Of a DNA stretch of 64,000 nt, positions 25,158 through 38,034 are shown in pieces. The position numbers and the translations under genes were made by a program. Position 1 is the first letter of the stretch. Every line of letters begins with the position of its first letter. The DNA comes from Nemophila menziesii. Taxonomy: Eukaryota > Streptophyta > Magnoliopsida > Boraginales > Hydrophyllaceae. The stretch is from NCBI GenBank assembly GCA_029959085.1, contig JARWIR010000061.1, positions 2,914,001 through 2,978,000 on the forward strand, read 5' to 3'. The notes beneath the pieces are model-generated. The model had not been told where the DNA came from, ran no database searches, and saw only the letters and a program-made list of their open reading frames with translations.

Positions 25158-28100
25158 TTAAAACACTAACTTCTCAGCTATTCTAATATTATTGATATTT
25201 TTAAGCGCCTTTCTTTAATCTTCATTTATGTCATTTCACAAATGCGCCCAACAATTTGATCTTCATTCAAAAAGGCCCCTCCATGCTCAATTTCGTCTCT
25301 TTGCCACCATATAATATAAATATATGATGTAATTACCAAACTAACAATCATTCTCAACCCTTTGCTCATTAAATCAAGTAACTTCTCATTCAGCTAACCA
25401 AAATCACTCGGCACCCATTTAATATTACAAATCTTTAACATTCTAATCAATATTCTTTTAGAGAAAGAGCATAAAAAGAAAATATGCAAATTATGTTCAC
25501 TTACAGCTTTACATAGGCTGCACAAAGATTTAATTTGACATCCCCATTCTAGCATTCTCTATTTCGTGCTTAACCTGTTTTGTATAGCTAACCACGAGAT
25601 AAAAGAGCACCTGGGAATATTCGCTTTAGCCCAAATGAAGTTACTCCAGTCAACTTTAGATGAATCTGTTTGACTAGTGACTTTGATCAACGTTTTCTTA
25701 AACGAAAAACCATTTTTGTCACTTTCACTCCATAACTTCTTATCCTCTCTGTCCACAAGTTTATAATCCACCAAGTTTGGTAATATTTTACCAACACATG
25801 GAGGCAATCTCCATCTATCTTTTCCATAAAACGTGTCAATTGTTTTATTACTATTCAGGTTGTTTTATTCCAACTCTATCCCTAATATCTGCTGAATATT
25901 CTGCCTATTTAACCATCTATCCCATATTAGGTAAGTGTTTCTTCAATTATATACTTTATGTGTAATAAATTCATACACAATTTTCCTAATTTTCATTAGT
26001 TTCTTCCAAATCCACGTATAGCTTTGTTTCTCCTCCATACTCCAAATACACTTACCTTTTAATATATTGTATTTCACCCACATACCCCACAAGTTATTTT
26101 CTTGAGAGTTCATTCTCCAGAATGTGAATAAAAGACAAACCAAATTTAGATTCTCTACACTTGGAATACCCAAACATCCTCTTTCTTTTCTCATACATAC
26201 TTTTTCCCACGCAATTTTAGCCCCTTGAGCTCCCTCCATATTACCTTTCTATAAGAAACTACTCATAAGTTGACTGAGCTTATAAATAACCTGTTTAGGT
26301 AATTGAAATACTCTACACCAGTTGAGAATTTTACTGATGATTATACCTCTAATTATCTCCGCTCTACCTGAATATGATAACATTTTAGAGGTCCTTTGGC
26401 TAATGGTACTATATATTTTGTCAACTAACTTATTCCCTTCCTCTACACTCAGTTTCTTTGAGTGAAGTGGGACCCCCAAATATCTAACTGGCAATCTACT
26501 AATTTTAATATTTAGAATCTGAGAAATCTCCTCTTCTATTACTGAATTACACCCACTAATATATACTTCACTTTTATGATAATTAATTTGTAACCCTGAT
26601 AGTCTAGAGAATAAATTCAGTCATTCCTTCACTATTTTTGCTGATTCTGTTTTTGCTTTGAAGAAAACTAGTAAATCATTCGCAAAACTCATATGGTTAA
26701 GCTTCATAACTTCACATTTTTTATAATAGCTTAAATCACATTTGTTAGCTAGATGTGTAAATAATCCCGTGAAGACTTCCATGCACATAGAAAATAAATA
26801 TGGTGAGAGAGGGTCACCCTGTCTCAACCCTCTCTTACCTTCAAAGAAACCACACGCTTCTTCATTCACACACACTGAATATGTTGGTGAGCACACACAC
26901 ATCTTGATCCATTTGATGAATTTAGTTAGAAAATCAAGAGCTATTAATATATTAAGTAAAAAACTCCAATTTACACTATCATAGGCCTTTTGAAGGTTTA
27001 GATTAATAGTGCAGTGTGAGATGTTACTCGTTTTTTCATAACCCAACATAATATCTTGCGCAACTAAGATGTTATCTCTAATATACCTTCCTTCAACATA
27101 CGCGGCTTGATTTAAATATATTATAGAACTCGTGACCTTCTTTAATCTTCTACTCATAATTCTAGACAAAGTCTTATAGGTTGTATTAGTACACGATATG
27201 GGCCTGAACTTTTTAACATTAGATGGCTTTTTCTCCTTAGGAATTAACACAATATTCGCCTCATTAACTTGTTTGAGGAGCTTACAATTATCAAAACTCT
27301 GTTTTATCGCTTTTGTAAAGTCTTCTCCCACTATATCCCAATCTTCTTTATAGAAAGCTGAGTTCAAACCATCTGGCCAGGACTTTTATTTGGATTAATC
27401 GAGAATAGAGCTTCTTTCTCTTCCTTATATGTAATGGGTGCTACTAGTTCTTCCTTCTGATTTGCATTCAGTTGTTTATCAACAAGTAACCTTAGGATGT
27501 TACTTGAGCATACTTCCTCCTTATCATCTTTAGTACCCAATAATTGTTTATAGAAGTTTACAAATTCTTCCTTAGTAAATTTTGGATCTTCAATAATTTC
27601 TCCAGCATTTGTAATCAATAGAGAAACATTGTTTCTCGCAATTCTTCCTTTAATGATTATATGATAATAAGCTGAATTGCAATCCATTTAATTGTTGAAC
27701 ATTACTCTAGCTTTCTATCTCAGAACCTTGTGTTGTATCATCATAGTCTCTTCCAATTCTGCACTCAAGATTCTTTCTTCTTTATATTACTTGTATCAAA
27801 GCTTCCACTCATAATCTTCATTTGAACTATATTCAGCTGAGCCTTGATCAATTCTATATTTGAAGAATTCCTTCTAAAGTAAGTATTATTGAATTTCTTC
27901 AGAGCAGCTTTAGTGTTCTTTTGTTTCATACACAATGAGAACATATAATTTCCTTCTACTTTTATACTCCATGCTTGTTTAACCGTTTCAGCAAATTTCT
28001 CATGTTTAACCCAAGCATCAAAAAATTTAAACTGACTTGCTATTATTCTTTTCTTACTAACCAAATTCAACTTTAAGGGACAATGATCAGATGTGGAGGG

Positions 28101-28759
28101 TGAATGGATCATTACACTAGAAGTCAGTGTGTCTAACCACTTAGTATTAATAAATACCCTGTCAATCTTACTAGCTCTGATATTATAGACATCACTCTTG
28201 TTTGTCCATGTATAAAACTGCCTACCATAACCATACTCAAGTAAATTAACATCTTCAATAAACTCATTGAACTCCTTAGCTCCTTTATCCAATATAGTAC
28301 AGTTAAGTCTATCATGTGTCTTAATTATTTCATAAAAATCACCCATTATACATAATCTATCATTTTCAAATCTCTTACTCCATCCTATCATATCATTCCA
28401 TAGCTTTTTTCTTTCATCACTATCACTACTCGCATAAACCATAGCAATATATATTTCCTCTTGATTTTCTATAACCTTTAACCGAAAAAGAATAGCATGA
28501 GAAGATTGTGTTATTAACTCAACATCTACATACTTGTTATCTCAAAGTAACCAGATGCTACCACTAGGATCATTGTTATAGTTGTTTAGAATTTCCATAT
28601 AAGCAAAATGTTTATTTATTATCTCAGAATATTGTGAGCTTTGACTTTAGTTTCAAGCAAACCAACTACTCTAATTTTATTATCAACTAGGAAATCTTTG
28701 ACATCAAGCTGCCTTATTACATTGTTGAACCCTCTGACATTCCAAGCAACACAGTTCAT
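25158..28759 (-). pseudogene. LINE ORF2: endonuclease, reverse transcriptase, zf-RVT; broken
   Basis: The frame begins at 28,759 with MNCVAWNVRGFN, the usual AP-endonuclease-like start. Landmarks follow in order: GLLETKV (about 28,650), the endonuclease GDF(N)E motif (reads GDFYE, about 28,345), TSDHCPL (about 28,085), the RT finger KFRPISCTNTTYKTLS (about 27,205), LQKAYDSVNW (about 26,975), GLRQGDPLSPYLF (about 26,820), the catalytic loop (reads SFANDLL, about 26,680), RYLGVPLHSKK (about 26,485), and zf-RVT with PRCSFISWLAIQNRL and CSLC (about 25,610-25,520). Stops and frameshifts occur at about 28,560, 27,765, 27,365, 26,620 and elsewhere. Key Asp residues of the RT site read Asn (see findings), so this copy could not reverse transcribe even if the frame were open. 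Confidence 0.88.
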
Positions 28760-28789
28760 ATATTAGGTGGTCTAGTTATTTCCTCTCCA

Positions 28790-29998
28790 CCATTGTGATT
28801 TGTAATGAACTCTAGCACATCATGATCAATCACCTCTTCATCTTGTAGGTTCTCAAACTGATTTGTGTTAACTACACAGCTAGATTCTCCAACGTTTCTA
28901 CTATTTCTTCTATTACTTCTTATAATCTTCCATTCCTCAATTACTTTTTTCCCTTTATCTATTTAATTACCATTCTCAGTTGTTCCAGTATTCTGCTTTG
29001 GCTTCTATACTTTCTGAATGTTATTACATTTGCTTTCAATATGCCCAAACCTATTGCATTTAGTACATATTGTAGGCCTCTATTCATACTCCACTTTAAC
29101 TGTTTGCATCTCCTCTAATCCAATATCCACTAGTAATTCCTCAGGTAATTCTTCCTTTGTGTCAACTTCAACACAAACTCTTGCATACCCTAGCCTGGTT
29201 TTGACTCAGTAATGGATTCCATTTGCACAGGAACTCCAATACCACTTGCAACATAGCCAAGCCCTCTCTTTGTCCATAAGTTCATTAGAATATTAACTAA
29301 CTTAACCCATATCGGAATCATTGATACATCAATTTTATCGAATTGCATACCCGGTTTCCACGGCCTAAGTAATAGCGGTTTTCCATTAATATTCCATATC
29401 TGTTCCAGCGCCTTATTATAATACTGTGGATTTTCAAATTTGAAAACAACACTACCTTTTGAACTTGATTTTATGTCGATTTTCCCCAATTTACTCCATT
29501 GAAATTTAACGAAATTGACAATAGCAAAGAACAGGGGAGGATTATATAGGAATTGACCAACTAAACTGTTTGCCCACTGTTCTGCTCCTTCATCTAAAAC
29601 ATCTTGAGGCAGTTTGATTAATTTCCTACCCTTCAAAGTAGATGGAGAAGGATGTTCAAGCGTCATCGATTCACTCGCGCATCTACCAAACAAATTTGAC
29701 CACGGTACAACTTTTGTTTCAGCTGGTACACCATTTGTTCAGCTGGTACAACCCGATCCACGTTCGATGTTACTTCTTCAACTACCTTCATCACTGTATA
29801 CTCTGAAACCAAGATAGGTTCAGAGTTCTATTCTTCACCCATGTAAGATTCTGGTGTGTTAAGTAGATTAGGGCTCGGAGATAACATTTCTTTCGTTATA
29901 TCCCTATATTTGGTTTTCGTTTTTGGATTTGTAGTGCTCTTACGAAATCCGTTTACTACTTTGTTGACTCAATTAGAGTTCATCATTTTAGTCATAGC
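28790..29998 (-). pseudogene. LINE ORF1: DUF4283 plus zinc knuckle
   Basis: The frame opens at ATG (29,998) with MTKMMNSN followed at once by a stop, and a second stop lies near 29,840. The best-preserved block (29,693-29,190) contains a DUF4283-like domain: LVGQFLYNPP..., LGKIDIKSSSKGSVVFKF and LRPWKPGMQFDK, ending in GLGYVASGIGVPVQMES. Downstream, at about 29,060, the reverse complement shows a zinc-knuckle region (CTKCNRFGHIESKC-like). ORF1 products bind element RNA. The stops and one shift near 29,190 make this copy non-functional. Confidence 0.75.
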
Positions 29999-30218
29999 TA
30001 AGAGAGAACCTAAAAGGAAAAAAAGAAGAAAATAGAAATAGCGGATTGAAAAAGTGAGGTGAGCAAAGGTGAGTGTAGTTTAGGAAAAGTAATGAAAAAG
30101 TGCTAGATCCCAGAATAATCAAGGTCAAACACTAATTCAGGAGAAAGAAAAGCTAAAAATATGAAAAAAAGGCTATAAGTGGAGGGTAGGTGAGAATTTT
30201 AGGATGGAATAAAAATTA

Positions 30219-31020
30219 ATGGTTTTGAAGATCTCAAAAAACTATTCGTTGGATAGGTGATATTTTTACTCTATCAACAATCTAAACTTGTAAACATAAG
30301 TCTACAACTTGAGTGACAACCTTCTAAAAAATGCAATTAGCACTTGATGTTGTAAAACAAATTACAAACCATTGTTATTTAACTATTAAGCAATGTATTA
30401 TATTTAAATAGTATCATTTATGACATCATTTCTATATAGTTATTTTCAAACATCATTTAGTGGTGATATATATGTAACTCTTCATGTTCAACTATCTAAT
30501 TAACTATCTGTTCATAAAATTAAAATGTTCAAACCATTTGATCAAATGGTACTCTTATAAAAATTTAGTATTCAATATCTTTGCTAATTATTATTTATTA
30601 TAAATATTAAATATATATTAAGATTTTTGATAAATTCAAAAATTTTAGTATACAAATATAAAAAACATCCAAACATGTCACATGTTAATAGTAAATAAAA
30701 TATTTCATAAATATAAAATATTTGAAATGAATTAATATCATAAATTCAACAAATGATATATATTACCAAATAATTAATAACATTGTAATTTATGAAAATT
30801 TAAAAAATTAAACATGATTAACAATATATATTATATTCTTTTAGAAAAAGTATAATATTAATTAATTTATATAAATCACGATAAAAAGTAACATAAAATT
30901 TAAAAATTAAATTATATTTGTTTTTAGATATTATATATATTAAAAAACTAAATTATATAAAAATCTTCTAATGACATTTGTTTCGATTTGTAAAATATTC
31001 TTATAAATTACATTGTATTC
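30219..31020. other. AT-rich upstream sequence of RRM pseudogene A
   Basis: No coding sequence. The stretch is conserved with 35,647-36,448. Confidence 0.4.
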
Positions 31021-31028
31021 CATTTCTC

Positions 31029-31265
31029 AAAACCCTAAACCAGCCGCCACCCTTCATTCTTTTTCATAATCACATATTCTTCCAAACATATTATCCTGCG
31101 TACGTTCCATTAACCTATTAGATACGCATTACTCAAAACCTTCATAAATATAATTTCTTGTATGAAATATATCTCATATAATGCTGACCTCTTCTCAAAA
31201 GCATTTTTAAATTTGTTCTTGATTTTTTTAAAATCTTGGATCGTTGATCATAACATTTCAACCAG
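31029..31265 (+). promoter_or_regulatory. Telobox and probable first non-coding exon of RRM gene A
   Basis: An AAACCCTAAAC telobox near 31,029 is followed by a CCGCCACCC patch, then a stretch ending CAACCAG|GTAA at 31,265. It resembles a plant 5' leader exon with a splice donor. Copy B has the same block ending at 36,694 with CAACCAG|GTATATG. In plants teloboxes are common in promoters and leaders of translation and RNA-processing genes. The exon call is an inference. Confidence 0.4.
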
Positions 31266-32609
31266 GTAATTAATAATGCTTTATATACTTGAATAAAAAT
31301 AATTGCTACATATGCTCTTTGATTCATTGGATTTAAGAGAAATTAATTGTAAAATTAATTAATTATGTCTTATTCTTTATCAAGTTTTTTAGGTTTCTTG
31401 ACCTTTAGGTGTAGATTCCTTTGAAAAAATCTTTAGTGGAACTTCATTATAATTTTTTTTTTGGTTTCAAAATATTATATTAAGAATTTAGTTGGATATT
31501 ATTTGGCTACATATGTAGCAGTATCACTAGACCTTCAATTGAAAATTAACTAAATTATGAATGTGAATTTTTTATTTAATCATTTAGTTAGATAAGAAAA
31601 AATGTTCAATGATTAATCAATTTGCAGGGGTGGGTCTAGAAGAAGTAATTGTATTTTTGTGTAGGTTAATTTAGGATGGCATAATGTTGGTTAGAGTTTA
31701 TTTTGGAGGTCAAAAAATATTATTAAATTAGAGATATTGAATGGTTAAGGTTATTTTTAGATGAAAGATAATTAATGTTTAAGATATCATGTTTTTATTC
31801 GTCAATCAAGACGTTTTTTCTCTCATTTTTCTAATATTATCCCTAATAAATTAATAATTAATCATTTAAAAAAATTATGCAATAAATGACCTCAGACTTA
31901 GTGTATAAGGGAAATATATTAAAGAAGTGGTGTATTTAATGTCTTTTTTAATCTTTGTGCCACAAAAAGGAAGTAATATAGCACCACACTAGTTGATTTA
32001 GGAAAAAAAAGTAACAAATTGAAATCAAAAAGAAAAAGAATTTGTTAATCAACAACCACTCACACAGTAGCAACAACCATCTGGTTTGCTCAAGAGGTCT
32101 CCAAATAATTTTAGTAAAATTAAAGTTAAGAAATAGTGAATTCATAGTCACATAGTACAATTTGATAAAACTCGAGTTATGAGAAATGTGAGATGAGTTC
32201 AGTTTTTTAATCATCTAGGATTTATGGAGAAAGTATAATCGTTTGACTTGATTAGTTATAATAAATTTTGCAGTAATTGTAAATGTTATGTTCTCTATTG
32301 GGTATTAAACTTAAAACATGTATGCTTCATTTTTTTATAGTGGGCTCGGATCACACATTAATATTTATAACTTATTTACCTAGTGAAGATATTAAACACC
32401 TAACAATTTAGCACGAGACGAGATGATGATCGTGTTGGACTCAAACTATCAAAGACATTATATCAATGGTATCTGTGTATTATAGTTATCGTAAGAGCAC
32501 GGTAATCCTAAATCTAGATTCATACTTGTTTCTTCAGATATATATGCATGTAATTCTAAAATGATAAATGATGATGCTATGTTGAAAGTTTCTTCCTTTT
32601 CATAAGGTA

Positions 32610-33246
32610 GTAGCATGCCTGGTCCTCCAACCCGTGAGCCTTCTCCTACACCGCATGAACGAGAAATGGGGTTTCATGGCTAATTCGAGATGGAATCCTG
32701 GCTTGGGCCTAGTCTCGTCAAATAATGCCTCTACTCACAATGCTTCGAACATACTCTATATCAAGGGGATTCCTTCTAACTGCACTAGAAGACAAGTAGC
32801 TCGTATCCTTAAACATAATATTGCTCTATACCTACAAATTATCAAACTAATTAATGTTCCTCCTTAAGTTGTTTTGGTTTAGATCTATTTTGGCTAGGTA
32901 CAAAGATGTGAGACTCGTGAAAAAGGAATCGAAGAATGTAAATTTTTTTCCCTCGAGTTTATTCTACTTGTTATATATTTTCTTCGAACGACTTAAAGTG
33001 AGTTCTTGATTATTTTGTGATTTTGTTGATGCAGCTTGTGCAGCAACAGCTATGAGTGTTTTACAAGGTAAAATTATATTTCTCATTCACAACTTATCTT
33101 TGTTACTTTGGTCTGTTTTTTCTTTAACTTGTCAAGCCATTAGTACATGTTATAAGCTAGATGACCATGATATGGATTCAATACATTTAAGGCTAGAGTT
33201 ATCAATGTACCTATCTCCAGTGTATGGCTCTCGTGGCAAGCGATGA
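32610..33246 (+). pseudogene. RRM RNA-binding protein pseudogene A (NSR-like plant family)
   Basis: The family is a plant single-RRM group, nuclear speckle RNA-binding protein-like, thought to act in RNA processing. Fragments in order: SNILYIKGIPSNCTRRQVA (about 32,736-32,807, RNP2 and helix 1 region); FRSILARYKDVRLVKKESKN (about 32,879-32,940, the family's FRPFVGYKEVRLV); an exon with CAATAMSVLQ (33,035-33,067); and a last exon with YKLDDHDMDSIHLRLE ending GSRGKR and TGA at 33,246. Lesions: about 65-70 bases inserted between VARIL and FRSIL, carrying an in-frame stop; a frame change near 32,640; and the last intron's acceptor reads ACATG instead of ACAGG. The RNP1 segment is not visible. Upstream, a possible Gln-rich exon (about 32,060-32,100) has a TAG where copy B has CAG. 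Confidence 0.72.
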
Positions 33247-35068
33247 AGTGATTTCACACATCTAAGAGATCTTTTATTTTGAGCCAAACTGATAAGTTCT
33301 GGGTACATGTTAAGATTTTTTTTATATCTTAGTTTAATTATGCATGCATGCATCTTTTTACAATTTCAGTGGGAATGTTATGTATGGTGTATTAATAGAA
33401 TTGCAAATGTTTTGGATTGAATAAAAATTATTGCTAACTTATAGGGTAATGAGATAGCAAGATATGTAATATTATTGATTTTCCTTACAAGTTATATAAC
33501 CCCGCCATATATTGGGTGGGAGAGTTTATTATATGCTTAGTTAAACATGAGTTAATTTTTAATTGTTTTTGGATTTGATGAAAACCTAGGTAACAATTTT
33601 GGGCAACGTTGTCTAATTGCGAGCATATTAGCTTAACTGAGATTGAGTAAATCATATTTATTTCTATCTTTTATTGAATTATGATTGTTACTTTGGTCAA
33701 TTAATTGATTAATCATACCATAAAGTACACCACATGAGCATGGTTTATGGATAGAATTTGGTATCTAATAGTTCATTTGATCTATAGAATCAAAAGATAT
33801 TAGGTGAGTGCATATCCATGATTTGGGTAGGATATTATATCGTTCGTTGGGTACACTGGTTGTTCAAACACTAAGTTATTGTTAACAAGCATCAAATAAA
33901 ATTAAAAGAATAAAAAAATGGAACAAAAAGTACCTCCAAATATAGAAGCTCTAAAAAAGAAGTAGACTATTTTGTATAACAACCTGATGATAAATTAACT
34001 TGATGATAAATAAACTGACTCTAGTAGATGATCCGACGAAAGAGAAGAGAATAGCAAGTAAAATGGGGAGGTATATATATATATATAGTTAAATGGGTGG
34101 TTTGTCTCCCCAATATAATAATTACTTGACACCCAAATAGAGAACACCACGTATCACACACGACTCTATACATAAATGAGCAGGAAAGTTCTCAAACCTA
34201 TCCTATACTAGGTAGATCGAGAGTCTTCATCTATATTCATAATTTTCGGGTTGACATTTAACATTATTGTATTGGATAATAAATTAGAGGTTTTTCTAAT
34301 CAAATTATTATATTTTGAGTATGTTAGATATGCCTTGTTTGTTGAGGCATTGGATATTCATAGCTCCTAACTTGCATTGGGAGTAGTTGTTTTTTAATTC
34401 AATAATATTAGGTACATGTTTTTTCTTTCAAATATATCTTGCATTAAGATAATAAAGTATATCGTACATAAATTGTGATAAATATATAGCTTATGTCATT
34501 CCTCAAAATAAGGAAATGTGGTGCAACTAAAACCTATTTAGAAATTATCATATGAGATATTGGATAACCATATAACATTTAGGTGAGCATAACACAAACG
34601 AATGGATCATCAAGATTCTTCTTCAAGACGAGTCATTGTTCTATTAAATGTAATTATTATTTTGATTTCATCGTTTAGAGAATAATCACATTTAAAGAAG
34701 AGAAAATTTAGTAAAAAGAAAAGGTAACATTAGCTATTAAAGTGCGCCACACACAAAATGAACTCATTTGGTCTATTTGAAGTTCTAGGTTTTATTTGAT
34801 GTGAATATTTGATATAACCATTGGAAGGATTCATTCTTAACTTAGGCTAATGTATATGTCAAGATGAACAATATGTTATTTTGGACAAGATTGGTAAACT
34901 CACTTGATATTCGTGTGGAGGATAAAATGGCGTGATGCCTTACGCAACACATATCATTGAATATTTATAGACACGACACTTTTGTATCATATACTTAATA
35001 TGAAATGCGCGTTTTTAATCCATTAAGTATGATATAGGAAATTTCCCCATGAATATGTCACATCAAAA
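33247..35068. other. 3' flank of RRM pseudogene A, no gene recognised
   Basis: AT-rich. It matches 38,670-40,488. A 64-codon frame open in copy B (39,595-39,789) is closed here by a TAG near 34,211, which argues that it is not a gene. Confidence 0.4.
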
Positions 35069-35646
35069 AATACCAGATGATATGGTCTTGGTCCACAATA
35101 TAACCAATATATATATTAAATTAAAGGTTTTCTTTTGACAAAAAAAATTAAAGTTTTTCAAGAGTACTTCTAGAGCACTTGAAAACTTTACAAAGATGGA
35201 AGTATCACATAAGCAACATGTTGTCACATTATTTATGTGACTAGTCTCGTTATATCTATAAGAATGGCACTATGAATATTAACTAATATACATGTTGCAA
35301 CAATCTTGTATCTATTACCAAAGATAGGAATAGTAACGCTCTTCTAATACATTATAAAAAATGGTACGCAAGATACTGTTTCATCCCTATCTTAACAATC
35401 GACCATCCGATGGACCAATATATTTTGTTATGTGTAAATGAAAACCCCTATATGTTAAGTTAACCTATAAATCTATCTTGTAGTTATACATATTTCACAC
35501 AATAGGTCACCGGCTTTATAATCTCTCTTTCTTGAGATCCCTTAAGCAAAAATTTAAAATGAACTTGATTATCAGTATAATAAAAAATTACTTTCCTTGT
35601 GGTCATACCAATTTACTAATTTTGCAGCACATACTAACGCGAAAAG
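35069..35646. other. Spacer between 5.4 kb copies
   Basis: 578 bases without a counterpart upstream of copy A, where the LINE sits instead. It may be the original upstream part of the unit. No gene was seen. Confidence 0.45.
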
Positions 35647-36451
35647 GTTTTGAAGATCTCAAAAAACTATTTGTTTGATAGGTGATATTTTTACTCTATC
35701 AACAATCTAAACTTGTAAATATAAGTCTACAACTCGAGTGACAACCTTATGAAAAATGCAATTAGCACTTGATGTTGTAAAAGAAATTACAAATCATTGT
35801 TATTTAACTGTTAAGCAATGTATTATATTTAACTAGTATCATTTATGACATCATTTCTATATAGTGATTTTCAAACATCATTTAGTGTTGATATATATGT
35901 AACTCCTCATGTTCATCTATCTAATTAACTATCTATTCATAAAATTAAAATGTTCAAACCATTTGATCAAATGGTACTCTTATAAAAATTTAGTATTCAA
36001 TATCTTCGCTAATTATTACTTTATTACAGATATTAAATATATAAAGATTTTTGATGAATTCAAATATTTTAGTATACAAATATAAAAAACATCCAAACAT
36101 GTCACATGTTAATAGTAAATAAAATATTCCATAAATATAAAATATTTCAAATGAATTAATATCATAAATTCAACAAATTATATATAATACCAAATAATTA
36201 ATAACATTGTATTGTATGAAAATTTAAAAAATTAAACATGATTAACAATATATTTTATATTCTTTTAGAAAAAAATATAATATTAATTAGTTAATATAAA
36301 TCACGATAAAAAGTAACATAAACTTTAAAAATTAAATTATATATGTCTTTAGATCTTATATATTAAAAAATTAAATTATATAAAAATCTTCCAATGACAT
36401 TTGTTTTGATTTGTAAAATATTCTTATAAATTACATTGTATTCCATTTTTC

Positions 36452-36694
36452 AAAACCCTAAACTAGCAGCCACCCTTCATTCTTTTTCATAATCACATCT
36501 TCTTCCAAACATATTATCTTGTGCGTGCTTTCGTTCCATTAACCTATTAGATACGCATTACTCAAAACCTTCATAAATATAATTTCTTGTATGAAATATA
36601 TCTCATATAATGCTGACCTCTTCTCAAAAGCATTTTTAAATTTGTTCTTGATTTTTTTTAAATCTTGGATCGTTGATCATAACATTTCAACCAG
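36452..36694 (+). promoter_or_regulatory. Telobox and probable first non-coding exon of RRM gene B
   Basis: Counterpart of 31,029-31,265, with AAAACCCTAAAC and a cleaner splice donor (CCAG|GTATATG). Confidence 0.4.
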
Positions 36695-38034
36695 GTATAT
36701 GTTTTTTAGATTATATATATATATATTCATTAATAATGCTTTATATACTTGAATAAAAATAATTGCTACATATGCTCTTTGATTAATTGGATTTAAAAGA
36801 AATTAACTGTAAAATTAATTAATTATGTCTAATTCTTTATCAAGTTTTATAGGTTTCTTGACCTTTAGGGGTATATTCCTTTGAAAAAATCTTTAGTGGA
36901 ACTTAATTATAAATTTTTTTTTTTGGTTTCAAAATATTATATTAAGAATTTAGTTGGATATTATTTGGCTACATATGTACTAGTATCGCTAGACCTTCAA
37001 TTGAAAATTAACTAAAATATGAATGTGAATTTTTTATTGAATCATTTAGTTAGATAAGAAAAAAATGTTCAATTTTTAATCAATTTGCAGGGGAGGGTCT
37101 AGAAGAAGTAATTGTATTTTTGTGTAGGTTAATTTAGGATGGCATAATGTTGGTTAGAGTTTATTTTGGAGGTCAAAAAATATTATTAAATTAGAGATAA
37201 TGAATGGTTAAGGTTATTTTTAGATGAGAGATAATTAATGTTTGAGATATCATTTTTTTTATTCGTCAATCAAGACGTTTTTTCTCTCATTTTTCTAATA
37301 TTATCCCTAATTAATTACTAATTAATTATTTTAAAAAATTATGCAATAAATTACCTCATACTTAATGTATAAGGGATACATATTAAATAAGTGGTGTATT
37401 TAATGTCTTTTTTAATTTGTGTGTCAGAAAAGTAACAAATAGAAATCAAAAAGAATAAGAATTTGTTAATCAACAACCACTCACACAGCAGCAACAACCA
37501 TCTGGTTTGCTCAAGAGGTCTCCAAATAATTTTAGAAAAAATAAAGTTAAGAAATTTAGTGAATTCATAGTCACATAGTTCAATCTGATAAAACTTAGTG
37601 ATGAGAAATGTGAGATGATTTCAGTTTTTTAATCATCTAGGGTTTATGGAGAAAGTACAATCTTTTGACTTGATAAGTTATAATAAATTTTGCAGTAACT
37701 GTAAATGTTATGTTCTCTATTGGGTGTTAAACTTAAAACATATATGCTTCCTTTTTTTATAGTGTGCTCGGATCACACATTGATATTAATGACTTGTTTA
37801 CCTAGTGCAGATATTAAACACCTAACAATTTAGCACGAGACAAGATGATGATCGTGTTGGACTCAATCTATCGAAGACATTATATCAATGGGATCTGTGT
37901 ATTATAGATATCGTAAGAGCACGGTAATCCTAAATCTCGATTCATACTTGTTTCTTCATATATATATGCATGTAATTCTAAAATGATAAATGATGATGCT
38001 ATGTTGAAATTTTCCACCTTGTCATAAGGTAGTA

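Larger units (their letters stand above)
24933..30216 (-). mobile_element. Near full-length L1-type LINE, antisense, inactive
   Basis: Read on the minus strand, the element has a 5' leader (about 30,216-29,999), ORF1 (about 29,998-28,790), ORF2 (28,759-25,158), a 3' untranslated part (about 25,157-24,945) and an A-rich tail, seen as TTTTTTTT at about 24,935. The order and domain content are those of plant non-LTR retrotransposons. It is the most complete element in the window, but both ORFs carry stops and shifts. I could not find a matching target-site duplication. Its left end coincides with the end of the 13.3 kb duplication and its right end with the start of the 5.4 kb duplication. Confidence 0.88.
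30219..35068. repeat. Second tandem duplication, copy A (about 5.42 kb offset)
   Basis: Starts with GTTTTGAAGATCTCAAAAAA and ends with GAATATGTCACATCAAA. The same order recurs at 35,647-40,488 with an offset of about 5,428 at the start and 5,422 at the RRM exon. Divergence is low, so the event is recent. Its left edge touches the 5' end of the antisense LINE. Confidence 0.93.

Noticed and set aside
29018..29212. Plus-strand open frame opposite LINE ORF1 (also 29,614-29,817 and 26,742-26,984)
   Set aside because: These are antisense shadows of the minus-strand LINE ORFs.
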